DNA of 64,000 bases from Chroococcidiopsis sp. TS-821 (GCF_002939305.1 NZ_MVDI01000006.1:186001-250000), one strand, 5' to 3'; shown: positions 8,462 to 17,977, counted from the first letter of the stretch. The notes: generated by a model not told the origin, from the sequence alone. Program-made: numbers and translations.

Positions 8462-11400
8462 CTAATCCAATTCAGTTTGCTTTTTTTTCAAAAACTTTTG
8501 ATATTCTGAAGAAGAATGTAAAGTGCGTGTAAACTTGGAGGGCTGCTGTTGATCAAGCCGTTGGTATTGCTTCAACATCTGCTCAAACGCCTTGGTTAGC
8601 ACTGGAGACAAAGGATGAGTTACTGCAACGGTGTGTAAATTAAACTGAGCGATCGTTCGTTTAGCTTCACCTTCTAGCCCACCGCGAATCCGCGTGTCAC
8701 CCGATGCCTCGACATAAGCATCCCAACTTCCCACTCCAACTCGGACTGGCTTCTCATGGTCTGGCTTGATTCCTTGATTCAAGCACTTTTGTGCATACGC
8801 CGCTGATACGCCAGCAATAAGCTTGTCCATTACAGTGGATTGTTCTTTTAAATTAGACACCATTGCTGTAGACTTCCTGTTTTGGGATCGGAGCTGGCGT
8901 TTATGAATTTGCTCGCTAAAGTTAGTATCAGCTTTGTTGCTTGATCGCTCTGGAGGAGATGGAAAATCGGCTTGTTTTGATTCTTCTTTGGATGCGATTG
9001 CGCGGAGCGCAGTGCCAGAGGCAATCGCAATAACTGGTAAGCAAACCGATTCGGGATCGACGTGCAACGTGACTTTAGATCCTTCTGGCTCAATAGTGCC
9101 GCTGAAAGTTGACCCAATCGGCAGCTTTGGTGTCTCTGGTGAAAAAGTGCCTAAAATCTTACCGTCAATAGCAATAGCAGGAGTACCATTGTAACGGTAG
9201 TAATTGGGATTATCTGGCTCTAACTTAAGCGTATCAACCTTAAAGTCAATAGATTGGTTTCTCCACTGACGCGAATTCAAGTTCTCTGCGGCAAATTCAT
9301 TATGTTTAATACCTAAAACTTGAATCTGATCGATCTGCGTGGATTCAAGTTGCTGGCAGATTTCATCGGTAAACAAGTTATAAACTAAAGCTCCAACACC
9401 AGGTTGAGTGCGTGACATTGCCCAGTTATAGTTTTGTGGTGCAACTATCCACAGTTTATCGGGTAAATTAAGTTGTTCTGAGCCATTAAAGTTATTTCCA
9501 TATCTTGCTTCTAACTTTTCAATCACCTTGGGAGATAAATCTTTGAACACAAAATCAACCATCGGCAGCTCGGAATTGATCATTGCCGTATACTCAATTT
9601 CCCGTTCATCCAAAGACTGCTTCCACTTAAGTGCTTCATCTCCAAAGGGAATGCTGAGAACATAAGCATCGCGAGGTAGCGCTTCGTTAGGCAATTCGTA
9701 ATCAACTTCTAACCCAAAAGTTATCTTCAGCTTTTTAGCAATTTTAAGACACGTTTCTTCGGCTCCTCTACGTTCTGGTCTGCTGTGCTGGCTATACCAA
9801 AGCGCACTGGCAGCAGCAGAGCGTTCTTCTGGTTCGACAAAAAGCTCTGCAATTTCTGCTCTGTAGGAATCGTACAATCTACCGAGTTCTTTATTAAATG
9901 CTTCTGAGTCTTCACCAACTCTTTCTTTGATTTCGTTGCGAGACTCCTCAAACCTAAGTTTTAATTCTTCTGCCCAATTTAAGTAATTTTCTTTCCAATA
10001 GTCAATTTCATCTTCATCTGCTCCCTCAGTCATAGGATTGGGAAATAAATAACGAAATTCTTCACGGCTGCGGTTCCGAATTTGAGTCGCTGACCACAAA
10101 GGATTAACCACTTCTCTAGGAATAACATTAACTGCGGCTTTTTCTTCAGCAGGAATAGTAAAGGTGCGATAACTTCGGTCATCTTTATGAAATTTAAAAA
10201 AGTGACATGGATGAGCGTCCGCCCACTTTTTAGCATCGTCTAGTAACCGATGACCGTTAAAGTCTGAAATTCCTTCTAATTCTTTAACATCTTCAATTCG
10301 TTCTGCACTTTTTTGATAGTCTACTTCAATTTGCAATCCAGCAAATAAACGGTTTAACACTTTCCGCTTTTTGCGTTCAAATAAAGCTGGGTTTTCATTT
10401 TCATTAGGTAGGGAAGATTGCACTCGCCCAATGGCAAGTGCTACTTGACCTACTTTGTTCTGGCAGCTAGCAACCGCTACCTCTGCTAAATTAGTGTATT
10501 TGCGGTTTCCCTCTTCATCTAAAACATCGATGTAAGATAGCTTTGGGCGTTGCTTAACTTCCATGAACTCAGCGGGTTCTCCAGCTCGACGCACCTCCTT
10601 AGCAATGTTAGGTATTTTAATAGCAGACGTAACAATTAACTGGTCTCCATCAAAGTCTGCCTGGTGATATTTCTCTGCATCCAATGGGTTAATCCAAACC
10701 ACATTTTTAGTCTTTATCAATTTTGGGTAATGGACATTTTTATAGAGTCGAATGTTGTCCCTTGAAACAATTGGATAGCGAGTAACGATCGTGTCTCCTT
10801 CTGGTAAGTGAGGCGCACAAATCGTTCCCTGCTTTAGTTCTGGAGCTGGCATTGCCATACCAGAACTGTGTGTAAATCCAGTCTTAACCGCTAGGTCTCG
10901 CCATTTGTTAGCTACATAATCGCGCAGGTAATCTGCAACCTTTGGCGCATCCAAAAGCTGCCCATACTTATCTGCTCGAAGCAGGGAAATTATTCGGGCT
11001 TCCTGCTCTTTGGCAGACACATCCTCATCCAAGTCCGAGTCTTCAATTTGTAAATCCAAATCTTCAGATTGGCTGCGATTCCCAAAGGCGCGATCGCGTC
11101 CCTGTTTTTTGTCATACTCTGCAACAATGTATTTGGCTAGAGCCAGGGGGTCGCGCTGCAAGGAAGCTAATTGCTGAGCCTTCTTGAGCGTAACAGGTTC
11201 AAAGTCCTGCCGTATTGCATCCTCAGAAAACCAAATGGTGAACTGCCAACTATTGTTGTATTGGGTGACTTTGGCATTGGAGCGATTACCCAGCACGGCT
11301 TGAGGAAATTCGTAATCTCCACAGGGGATCAGCTTTTTCAGTTGGGACTTTTCAATTCCTTTGATCGAGGAGATATCCAGAATCAAGTCATACCCTTTTC

Positions 11401-12019
11401 CTTCAGTCAAATTGCGATCAGGCAGAAATGTCCCTTTCGATAGAAAACTGGGTAGGTTTAGTTTTTCATCAACAGCCCAATCTGATTTCCAAGCCAAGCG
11501 AAATTGAAACGGTGCGTTCGTCTTCGCACCTAATACCTTCGCCAGTTTGGGAGAAATTTTGCCGTGACAATCCCCTGTTTTATACTCTGCATACTTTGGG
11601 TCTTGGCGATCGACAATTTTGACCCGCAGGTTTTCAAAGGTTTGAGTACCCTTAAAGCAATCGCTAGTCAGCAACGAGCCGTAGCGACAAGCGGTGTCTG
11701 GCTCGGTTTGAAAAAAATCTCGAATTCGATCTCTTAAGTTCTTGCTAGCAAAATAATAGTTTTGCCCAGAACTAAATGCAAAGAACCGCTTCTGACCGTC
11801 TTCAAAAGTGCGGTTGCGAAGGCGATCGGGATTGGGATTAGCATCGTCGATTTTAACCATCACCAAAGACTTCAAGTCTTCTGGCGAAAACATTTGAGCC
11901 AGAATTGAGTGCTTTAAGGTAAATGGTTCGGATAAAAATCGCCCTTTCCCGTTTTCGTAAGATGCGTCGAAAACAGGTACGCTCAGACTACCATCAGCTA
12001 AAACTTTAGTTATCGCCAT
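8462..12019 (-). CDS. RdRP/YonO-type two-barrel RNA polymerase homologue
   Basis: 1185 residues from the ATG at 12019; upstream in-frame codons are a poor N-terminus. Two signatures of the double-psi-barrel RNA polymerase superfamily are visible in the right order. Residues 149-156 read GDCHGKIS, followed by FQFR at 171-174 and Lys178. This matches the first-barrel signature of eukaryotic RNA-dependent RNA polymerases (DGxGxIS, FQxR, KG). The second barrel has RYPIVSRDNIRLYKNV, like the RdRP NPCLHPGDVR segment, then the metal-binding DFDGD at 455-459 (bases 10643-10657). An acidic linker lies between them at about 315-335. The C-terminal about 650 residues are unassigned. It probably synthesises RNA for the plasmid, as transcription or primers. 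It stands alone, divergent from the intein-bearing helicase. The homology claim is from motifs by eye; the function is inferred. Confidence 0.75.
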   Translation of the reverse strand: MAITKVLADGSLSVPVFDASYENGKGRFLSEPFTLKHSILAQMFSPEDLKSLVMVKIDDANPNPDRLRNRTFEDGQKRFFAFSSGQNYYFASKNLRDRIRDFFQTEPDTACRYGSLLTSDCFKGTQTFENLRVKIVDRQDPKYAEYKTGDCHGKISPKLAKVLGAKTNAPFQFRLAWKSDWAVDEKLNLPSFLSKGTFLPDRNLTEGKGYDLILDISSIKGIEKSQLKKLIPCGDYEFPQAVLGNRSNAKVTQYNNSWQFTIWFSEDAIRQDFEPVTLKKAQQLASLQRDPLALAKYIVAEYDKKQGRDRAFGNRSQSEDLDLQIEDSDLDEDVSAKEQEARIISLLRADKYGQLLDAPKVADYLRDYVANKWRDLAVKTGFTHSSGMAMPAPELKQGTICAPHLPEGDTIVTRYPIVSRDNIRLYKNVHYPKLIKTKNVVWINPLDAEKYHQADFDGDQLIVTSAIKIPNIAKEVRRAGEPAEFMEVKQRPKLSYIDVLDEEGNRKYTNLAEVAVASCQNKVGQVALAIGRVQSSLPNENENPALFERKKRKVLNRLFAGLQIEVDYQKSAERIEDVKELEGISDFNGHRLLDDAKKWADAHPCHFFKFHKDDRSYRTFTIPAEEKAAVNVIPREVVNPLWSATQIRNRSREEFRYLFPNPMTEGADEDEIDYWKENYLNWAEELKLRFEESRNEIKERVGEDSEAFNKELGRLYDSYRAEIAELFVEPEERSAAASALWYSQHSRPERRGAEETCLKIAKKLKITFGLEVDYELPNEALPRDAYVLSIPFGDEALKWKQSLDEREIEYTAMINSELPMVDFVFKDLSPKVIEKLEARYGNNFNGSEQLNLPDKLWIVAPQNYNWAMSRTQPGVGALVYNLFTDEICQQLESTQIDQIQVLGIKHNEFAAENLNSRQWRNQSIDFKVDTLKLEPDNPNYYRYNGTPAIAIDGKILGTFSPETPKLPIGSTFSGTIEPEGSKVTLHVDPESVCLPVIAIASGTALRAIASKEESKQADFPSPPERSSNKADTNFSEQIHKRQLRSQNRKSTAMVSNLKEQSTVMDKLIAGVSAAYAQKCLNQGIKPDHEKPVRVGVGSWDAYVEASGDTRIRGGLEGEAKRTIAQFNLHTVAVTHPLSPVLTKAFEQMLKQYQRLDQQQPSKFTRTLHSSSEYQKFLKKKQTELD

Positions 12020-12364
12020 ACAAGTATTAAAACTTACATTAAACTTGCAAGCGTCAATTCTTGAGAAGAAGTACCAAACATAACTAAGGCAGTTCGATAA
12101 CAAAATCTAAATTCAGCAATACCAATATAACAGCCGTATTTTTGGTTACAAATATTTCATGCGTTCTTCACAAATTTACCCAATTCAGTGTAGAAAACAT
12201 AAACCGCTATATTTTCCCACAGCATCCTTGAGATGACATACCTATCGGCGCTCTCCACCCCACAATGCTTGGAAGTGGAAAGAAAAGAGGAATTGGAGAA
12301 AACCAAGAAAGTTGAGTGAACCGCTACCGCGTGGGGGTGTTTGGAAATTTCAAACACTCGACCT
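12020..12364. other. Divergent intergenic region, polymerase homologue / helicase
   Basis: 345 bp between two divergent genes. The left part is AT-rich and includes TATAAC at 12126-12131. The right part is mixed in composition. It must hold both promoters, but I see no confident -35/-10 pair, operator or repeat. Short frames here have no coding character. Confidence 0.4.
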
Positions 12365-14770
12365 ATGACCGCACAGATCCTCTCGATTCCTCAACTCCCA
12401 TTTCAATTAACTTGCGACCAAGAGCAGGCATTGAAGGCGATTCTCGAATTTTTAGATTCAGACCAAACCTTATTTTTGCTGGGCGGCTATGCAGGGACTG
12501 GCAAAGCTCAACCTATTCATACCCCCGTCCTCACTCCTACGGGATGGATACCAATTGGTCAGCTCAAACCTGGCGACTTTGTGATCGCTGGCGATGGTTC
12601 TCGCACACGAGTCATTGGGATTTTCCCTCAAGGAGTTAAACCCGTAGCCAGGATTAAGTTTAACGATGGCAGCTCCACCTTGTGCTGCTACGATCATTTG
12701 TGGCTAACTGAAAGCTATCACGAACGCAATGCCAACCGCGTGAGAGTTTACAAAGCACAAAAGAAGGGAAGAATCCCTCAACCCAAGAAGGGACGAGTCA
12801 AAACTACGCGAGAAATTGCTGCATCATTATCAGCTAGAAACGGGCTGCAAAGCAATCATCGCATTCCAGTAATGCAGTGCGCTGACTTTGAACCTTCCAC
12901 CGTTCCAATAGCTCCTTACTTACTCGGTTGCCTACTGGGAGATGGAGGACTAACAAGCAATACACCCCAGTTAACAACCAACGATGCAGAAATTATTACT
13001 CGTTGCCGAGAGATAATTCCCGAAGATGTGGATATGAGAATTATAATTCAGAGAGAATATCGTTTTGTAGGTACTCAGTGGCGAGGGCAATATCGACACA
13101 ATCCACTAACAGAGTCCTTGAAATCTTTAGGTTTGTGGGGCAAGTACTCCTATGAAAAATTCATTCCCCAATGCTACTTAATTAACTCAAAAGAAGTGCG
13201 CTTGGAGCTGTTACGTGGATTGATGGACACAGATGGTACTGTCTCGCAGGAAGGCTATGAGACATCCTTTGCAACTAGTTCACCCCAGCTGGCTGCGGAT
13301 GTAAGAAGTTTAGTTGAATCATTGGGTGGTATTTGCCCAATACAAACAAGAAACACAGCATCTGGTCGTTTATGCTATAGACTTTCAATTTGCCTACCCC
13401 CAGATATCAATCCTTTTCATCTGCCTCGCAAGCGCGATCGCGTGAAACCAAAAACTCGCTATGCTCCAGCTCGATACATTGTTTCAGTCGAAGCTGAAGC
13501 AGAGCAAGAGTGTGTCTGCATTGCTGTAGAACATCCCTCTCGACTTTACGTCACAGAGCACTGCATCGTGACTCACAATACTACTTTGGTTTCGCTGCTA
13601 GTTAAAGCATTGGTCGGCGTAGGCAAGCGAATTGCTTTGACCGCTCCCACCAATAAAGCTGTAAACGTACTCCAGCGCATGGCAGCTAAGAACGAACTTG
13701 CTGGGCTAGACTTCTTCACCATTCACCAGTTGCTAGGACTAGGGATGGTGACGCGAGCTGGCGAGAAAGTTTTAGAACGGACTGGCTCATCTTATGCTCA
13801 TGCCTTTCATATCGTTTTCATTGATGAATGCTCCATGATTGGCGAGCAGCTCTGGCATTGGATTGAAGACGTGGCTAGCCTGTATGCACCTCGACTCAAA
13901 ATCGTGCTGATGGGAGATCCCGCGCAGCTTAATCCAGTCAACGAGAAGAAGTCTCCCAGTTTCAGCGTGACTAATCGGGCAGTGCTGAAGCAGGTAGTCC
14001 GACAAGGAGCTGACAGTCCTCTGCTGGAATTCGTCACAACCTGCCGCCAAGCTGTTACGAAAAGCAAGCAGCCGTTTAAGCCCTGCCCAAAATACTCGCA
14101 GGACAAGCAAAATGGTGTATTCGTCGTGCGGCAGCAGACACTTTTGAATTACGCCTGTAAGAAAATGAAGAGCGAGTTTGACAACAACCCCGACTGCTTT
14201 AGAATTCTCTGTTGGACGAATAAGCAGGTGGACTGGTATAACCACCATATTCGTACCCACCTTTACGGCGTAAATGCCGCTCGGTTTGTTATCGGCGAAC
14301 GGCTAATCGCTCGCGATCCTATAGTCGCCCCAGACGGGAAAACGGTGATTCTGCCAACCTCCAGCGAGTTTGTCGTTACAGATTACTGCGAAGACCGCTA
14401 CGCAGGTTATAAAGTATGGCGGGCGATCGCCACCACTGACAACGACATAAAGCGGCAGATCTACGTGCTACATGATGAAGAACGGCAGCGGTTTGATGCT
14501 GAAGCTCAACAGCTAATGCAATCTGCCAAAAGTAACCCCTTCTTCTGGCAGAAGTATTACAAGCATCTAGAAACGTTTGCCAACGTCAGACCCTGCTTTG
14601 CCCTCACGGTTCACAACTCGCAAGGGTCTACGTTTGATGAAGTCGCCATCGATGCAAACGATTTAAACAAGCGAGGATTGGACGGAAAACTCAGCAGCGT
14701 GCGGGAACTCAATCGGCTTTGGTATGTAGGATCGACGCGGGCTAGAGAACGGGTGTTTATCGTTAAATAG
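12365..14770 (+). CDS. Dda/RecD2-like SF1 helicase interrupted by an intein
   Basis: 801 residues from the ATG at 12365, of which 358 are intein, leaving a 443-residue host protein, about the size of phage T4 Dda. The host P-loop GGYAGTGK (to residue 47) continues with TT right after the intein. Later SF1B motifs are present: TAPTNKAV (Ia), FIDECSM (II), MGDPAQL (III), VHNSQGSTFDE (V) and YVGSTRARE (VI). It is expected to be an ATP-driven 5'-3' DNA helicase acting at replication forks. Splicing is needed before ATP binding is possible, because the intein splits Walker A. It heads a run of replication genes (dnaN, dnaX, holA). Host assignment to Dda versus RecD2 is approximate. Confidence 0.85.
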   Translation: MTAQILSIPQLPFQLTCDQEQALKAILEFLDSDQTLFLLGGYAGTGKAQPIHTPVLTPTGWIPIGQLKPGDFVIAGDGSRTRVIGIFPQGVKPVARIKFNDGSSTLCCYDHLWLTESYHERNANRVRVYKAQKKGRIPQPKKGRVKTTREIAASLSARNGLQSNHRIPVMQCADFEPSTVPIAPYLLGCLLGDGGLTSNTPQLTTNDAEIITRCREIIPEDVDMRIIIQREYRFVGTQWRGQYRHNPLTESLKSLGLWGKYSYEKFIPQCYLINSKEVRLELLRGLMDTDGTVSQEGYETSFATSSPQLAADVRSLVESLGGICPIQTRNTASGRLCYRLSICLPPDINPFHLPRKRDRVKPKTRYAPARYIVSVEAEAEQECVCIAVEHPSRLYVTEHCIVTHNTTLVSLLVKALVGVGKRIALTAPTNKAVNVLQRMAAKNELAGLDFFTIHQLLGLGMVTRAGEKVLERTGSSYAHAFHIVFIDECSMIGEQLWHWIEDVASLYAPRLKIVLMGDPAQLNPVNEKKSPSFSVTNRAVLKQVVRQGADSPLLEFVTTCRQAVTKSKQPFKPCPKYSQDKQNGVFVVRQQTLLNYACKKMKSEFDNNPDCFRILCWTNKQVDWYNHHIRTHLYGVNAARFVIGERLIARDPIVAPDGKTVILPTSSEFVVTDYCEDRYAGYKVWRAIATTDNDIKRQIYVLHDEERQRFDAEAQQLMQSAKSNPFFWQKYYKHLETFANVRPCFALTVHNSQGSTFDEVAIDANDLNKRGLDGKLSSVRELNRLWYVGSTRARERVFIVK
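12506..13579 (+). mobile_element. Class 3 intein with LAGLIDADG endonuclease
   Basis: 358 residues, inserted between the P-loop Lys and the following Thr. It starts with Ala rather than Cys or Ser. It carries the class 3 triplet: Trp66 two residues after His64 of block B, Cys338 at the block F position, and Thr356 before the terminal His357-Asn358. The +1 host residue is Thr. The endonuclease region has the paired DOD motifs LLGCLLGDGG (139-148) and LLRGLMDTDG (235-244). In class 3 splicing the block F Cys makes the first branched intermediate, so the missing residue-1 nucleophile is expected and does not mean inactivation. All key residues look intact. Confidence 0.85.
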
Positions 14771-14809
14771 TAATCTTGCAAGACTGGATCAAAAGTTGGC
14801 GAATCAACA

Positions 14810-14840
14810 GGTGCGATCGCTCAATCCGACGGATTGCACC
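14810..14840 (+). other. Hairpin before dnaN
   Basis: GGTGC (14810-14814) pairs with GCACC (14836-14840), and CAATCCG (14822-14828) pairs with CGGATTG (14830-14836). It lies between the helicase stop and the dnaN start and contains a HIP1 octamer. It could be a weak terminator or an mRNA element; only TTTCT follows. Confidence 0.3.
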
Positions 14841-14888
14841 TTTCTCACTGCTACCGCAGCGTAGCACGGCAAATCGGTTTTTAAAAAT

Positions 14889-16478
14889 ATGAGCGTAACT
14901 AGACTTAAGCAAACCAATACCTCATCCACGGGAGAGACTAACAAGAATGCTAAATCGGCTGTAGCTGGGGCAACTCAAATTACTACTACTCCAGCTAAAT
15001 TAGAACGGCACAACGGTAAGACGGCGAAGCAAACAAAGCGCAAAAAGTTGGTTGAATCCGATGAACAACTGAATTCAATTGAGCAACCCGATCTATTGAG
15101 CCAATCCGATGCTGTCAATGGATCGATTCCAGCTAAGTCAGCATCTAACGATCTTGCCGCCAGTCAAGGAATGCACGTCATCTGCCAGCAAGAAGCGCTC
15201 GATTCGGCTTTAGCCTTTGTCAAAGCTGCCGTCCCAACTAAACCCCTGCAACCCGTTCTAGCTAATATTCTGGCGATCGCTGACGAGCAGGAGAACAAGG
15301 TCAAGCTCATTGCCTCTGACATCAGCCTAACTCTGAGTGCTGCCTTTGAAGCGCACGTGCTACGGGGTGGGGCGATCGCCTTGCCTGCTGAAATTTTAGT
15401 AAGTGTTGTGGGTAAGTGTCCTACAGGTGAAACAACCCTGATTCAATTGAACGCTACAGTCGCTGCCAAAAACCGCAAGACAAAATCAAAGGCTGAGACA
15501 GAGGCACAGGAAACTAACTCTAGCCCCGTCGTGCTATTGGAAGACAGTCAGGGGGGAGCGGTTGAAATCTATGGTATGGATGCAGGAGAGTTCCCAGAGA
15601 TTTCAGTACCCACAACCAATTTGGTTTCTCTGCCTGCCAAAGCAGTCAAGGCTGGTTTGAAAGGAGTCATCTTTGCAGCAAGTACGGACGATTCTAAGAA
15701 AATCCTGACAGGCGTGCAGTGGTTACACAGTGCCGAACGAGGGCAGCTGCGCTGTACTGCAACCGACGGACACCAAGTCGCCCTGATTGCTCTGTCCACG
15801 AATGGGATCGGGCGAAAGCAGCGAGCTAAGTCCCACTTGAGCGATCAAACTTGCATCATTCCAGCCAAGACACTTAAAGAACTAACCCGCAACTTAGAGA
15901 AAATTGAAGTTGATGAGTGGCTGCGGTTTGCCTATGATGCCCCATCAAAGCGCGTTCTGTTTGAGTTTAGCGATAAAAAGCTCCAAAAAGAAATAATTTC
16001 TCAATGCTTGGAAGATACCTATCCGGATTGCCAAGCTTTGGTCGAGCGATATCAGTATCCCAAGCAAGTAGCAATCGAAACCAATGCCTTGCTCTCCAAA
16101 CTCGATCGCCTTTCAGCTTTGGCAAGTAAGAAGGAGAACGCTGTCAAACTCCTGTTCGACAGCAGCACGCAAGAAATCTATCTCACGATTGAGCGGGATT
16201 ACGGCAGAGGCACTCAAACTGTGTCTGCCACAATCCCTGATGAGCTGGGAAAATTTGAGATTCAGTTCAATATCAACTACCTGATCGATGCTCTAAAGGC
16301 TTTAAGCAGTACGGCAGTGAATTTCACGATGGATCGACCCTACACCCCTGTTAGCCTCAAGCCAGCTGGGGATTTAGAATTTCCCGAAATTGCTATCGAC
16401 GCAACCTATTTTATCCTACCTCTCTACGATCTAGAAAAGGCGAAGCAAGAGTACAACGCCCAGTCAAATTCTGGTTGA
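14889..16478 (+). CDS. dnaN: DNA polymerase III beta sliding clamp (plasmid copy)
   Basis: 529 residues against about 370-390 for usual clamps. Residues 1-94 form a basic, Thr/Lys/Gln-rich low-complexity extension. Clamp homology starts at Met95 (MHVICQQEALDSAL) and shows the expected repeats, including KLIASDISLTLS, ALPAEIL, DAGEFPEI and a late ATDGHQVALIAL. An inserted Lys/Glu-rich loop lies around 195-215. The last part runs to FILPLYDLEK instead of the usual PMR-type ending, with further residues after it. It forms a ring that tethers polymerase to DNA. An internal ATG at 15171 could yield a clamp of normal size. It precedes dnaX and holA, so this plasmid appears to carry its own processivity set. 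Confidence 0.92.
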   Translation: MSVTRLKQTNTSSTGETNKNAKSAVAGATQITTTPAKLERHNGKTAKQTKRKKLVESDEQLNSIEQPDLLSQSDAVNGSIPAKSASNDLAASQGMHVICQQEALDSALAFVKAAVPTKPLQPVLANILAIADEQENKVKLIASDISLTLSAAFEAHVLRGGAIALPAEILVSVVGKCPTGETTLIQLNATVAAKNRKTKSKAETEAQETNSSPVVLLEDSQGGAVEIYGMDAGEFPEISVPTTNLVSLPAKAVKAGLKGVIFAASTDDSKKILTGVQWLHSAERGQLRCTATDGHQVALIALSTNGIGRKQRAKSHLSDQTCIIPAKTLKELTRNLEKIEVDEWLRFAYDAPSKRVLFEFSDKKLQKEIISQCLEDTYPDCQALVERYQYPKQVAIETNALLSKLDRLSALASKKENAVKLLFDSSTQEIYLTIERDYGRGTQTVSATIPDELGKFEIQFNINYLIDALKALSSTAVNFTMDRPYTPVSLKPAGDLEFPEIAIDATYFILPLYDLEKAKQEYNAQSNSG

Positions 16479-16499
16479 TGCAAGGCGCTGATTTTTTCA

Positions 16500-16549
16500 C
16501 CTGTGCTTGACCGTTCAGGCACAGGCTTCTGGCTATCCCCTATCGGGGA
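16500..16549 (+). terminator. Two hairpins between dnaN and dnaX
   Basis: CCTGTGC (16500-16506) pairs with GCACAGG (16519-16525), and TCCCC (16536-16540) pairs with GGGGA (16545-16549). No strong T-run follows, so they are more likely processing or attenuation hairpins than full terminators. Confidence 0.35.
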
Positions 16550-16576
16550 GCAATTTACAATTTCACAACCAAAACT

Positions 16577-17977
16577 ATGAGCGCAGCCCTTCATTTAGCT
16601 TACAGACCTAAAACCCTTGAAGACCTTGTAGGACAACCCTACGTCAAAGCAACTTTAGCTAATGCCATTACTAATAGACAAATTGCCCCAGCTTACTTAT
16701 TTACGGGACCGAGAGGCACGGGGAAGACTAGCACTGCCCGCATCTTTGCCAAGTCGTTAAACTGCCTAGAGAGCAAAAAGCCGACCATTAACCCTTGTGG
16801 TCAATGTCAATCTTGCCGTTCAATTGAGTCGAGCAGCAGCCTGGACGTGAGCGAAATTGATGCTGCGTCTCACAATGGCGTAGATGATGCGCGAGAGCTA
16901 GTTGAGCGTAGCAGTTTTGCACCTGTGGCAGGACGTTACCGAATTTTCATTCTCGATGAATGCCATCAGCTTACTACCCAGTCCCAAAATGCTCTGCTTA
17001 AATGCATTGAAGAACCTCCAGCTCACGTAGTGTTCGTGCTTTGCACTACCGAAGTTCATAAAGTTCTGCCTACCATTATCAGCCGCACTCAGCGATTTGA
17101 ATTCCGCGCCCTCTCTATTGGGACTATTACAACGCAGTTACGCAAAGTAGCTGTGAGTGAAGAAATTGCGATCGGTGACGATGCACTGTTGGCGATCGCC
17201 CGCATCGTTAATGGGGGACTTAGAGATGCCCTGCAATTGCTGTCTCAGGTGCGGTTGTTGGGTGAAGGCGTGACGGCAAACCAAGTAATTGAAATGGCAG
17301 GTGGAACCACCGAATCGGAACTGCTCGCGATCGTTGAGGCGATCGCTGCTGGCAACACCTTACAACTCCTGCAAGCCGCCAGAGAACTAGTGGATGCAGG
17401 TAAAACGCCGACGCTGATTCTTAACAGCTTGCTGCAAACCTCTCGAGATTTGCTCGTTCTTCAATCTGCTCCTAAAGAGCAGAGCTTGCTAACAGGTGTA
17501 GTCAGTTACCATCAGCTCAAGTCACTAGCAGCCAAGTGGAGCTTCGACACGCTCAATCTAGTTTTGGTACAACTGCACAAAGCAGAACTCCAGCTCCGAC
17601 AGTCCATCAACGCCGGAGTATGGCTGGAAGTTTGTTTGCTGAATTTGATGTCAGCTACGCAACAAGAGCCTCAGCCAATTTTCACAAAGCTGACGACTAC
17701 AACCGCAGAACCTACGCTTAACGAAATTTGGCATTCTGCGATCAATAGCGCTAAATCCAACAACCGGATGCTGCTGTCTAAAGCTACTCTCGTTAAGCTC
17801 AATGGCTCCAAAGCTATCTTGGAGGTAGCCCCAACCTACTTGGAGAAGTTTGAAGCTAACAAAGAGGCGATCGCCCGTCTGCTCCAGCGCGTGACCCAAT
17901 ACCCTAAACCCATTACAGTATTTGTTCGTACTGCTGCCAATGCGAATGCTAGATCTCATCGGAGACTGAGCGCATGA
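16577..17977 (+). CDS. dnaX: DNA polymerase III tau/gamma clamp-loader subunit
   Basis: 466 residues. Walker A GPRGTGKT lies at about 44-51. The zinc module follows (C, then PCGQCQSC). Walker B is ILDECHQL, and sensor 1 with the arginine finger is SRTQRFEF. This is the full AAA+ core of DnaX. Domain III follows, then a short C-terminal domain of about 100 residues, so this is closer to a gamma-length protein than a long tau. It works with HolA (next gene) to open and load the clamp encoded just upstream. Its stop overlaps the holA start in ATGA, indicating translational coupling. No DnaB- or alpha-binding tail can be recognised by eye. Cyanobacterial chromosomes encode their own dnaX, in several species with inteins; this copy has none. 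Confidence 0.93.
   Translation: MSAALHLAYRPKTLEDLVGQPYVKATLANAITNRQIAPAYLFTGPRGTGKTSTARIFAKSLNCLESKKPTINPCGQCQSCRSIESSSSLDVSEIDAASHNGVDDARELVERSSFAPVAGRYRIFILDECHQLTTQSQNALLKCIEEPPAHVVFVLCTTEVHKVLPTIISRTQRFEFRALSIGTITTQLRKVAVSEEIAIGDDALLAIARIVNGGLRDALQLLSQVRLLGEGVTANQVIEMAGGTTESELLAIVEAIAAGNTLQLLQAARELVDAGKTPTLILNSLLQTSRDLLVLQSAPKEQSLLTGVVSYHQLKSLAAKWSFDTLNLVLVQLHKAELQLRQSINAGVWLEVCLLNLMSATQQEPQPIFTKLTTTTAEPTLNEIWHSAINSAKSNNRMLLSKATLVKLNGSKAILEVAPTYLEKFEANKEAIARLLQRVTQYPKPITVFVRTAANANARSHRRLSA

Noticed and set aside
8462-12019. Chromosomal-type RNA polymerase beta-prime subunit
   Set aside because: The second-barrel context matches RdRP (NPxxxPGDxR) rather than beta-prime, and no zipper, clamp or zinc motifs of beta-prime are visible.
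12157-12357. Minus-strand ORF in the divergent region
   Set aside because: No ribosome site or protein-like pattern, and it overlaps the expected promoter.
12506-13579. Inactive intein because it lacks Cys1
   Set aside because: The complete class 3 residue set explains the Ala at position 1.
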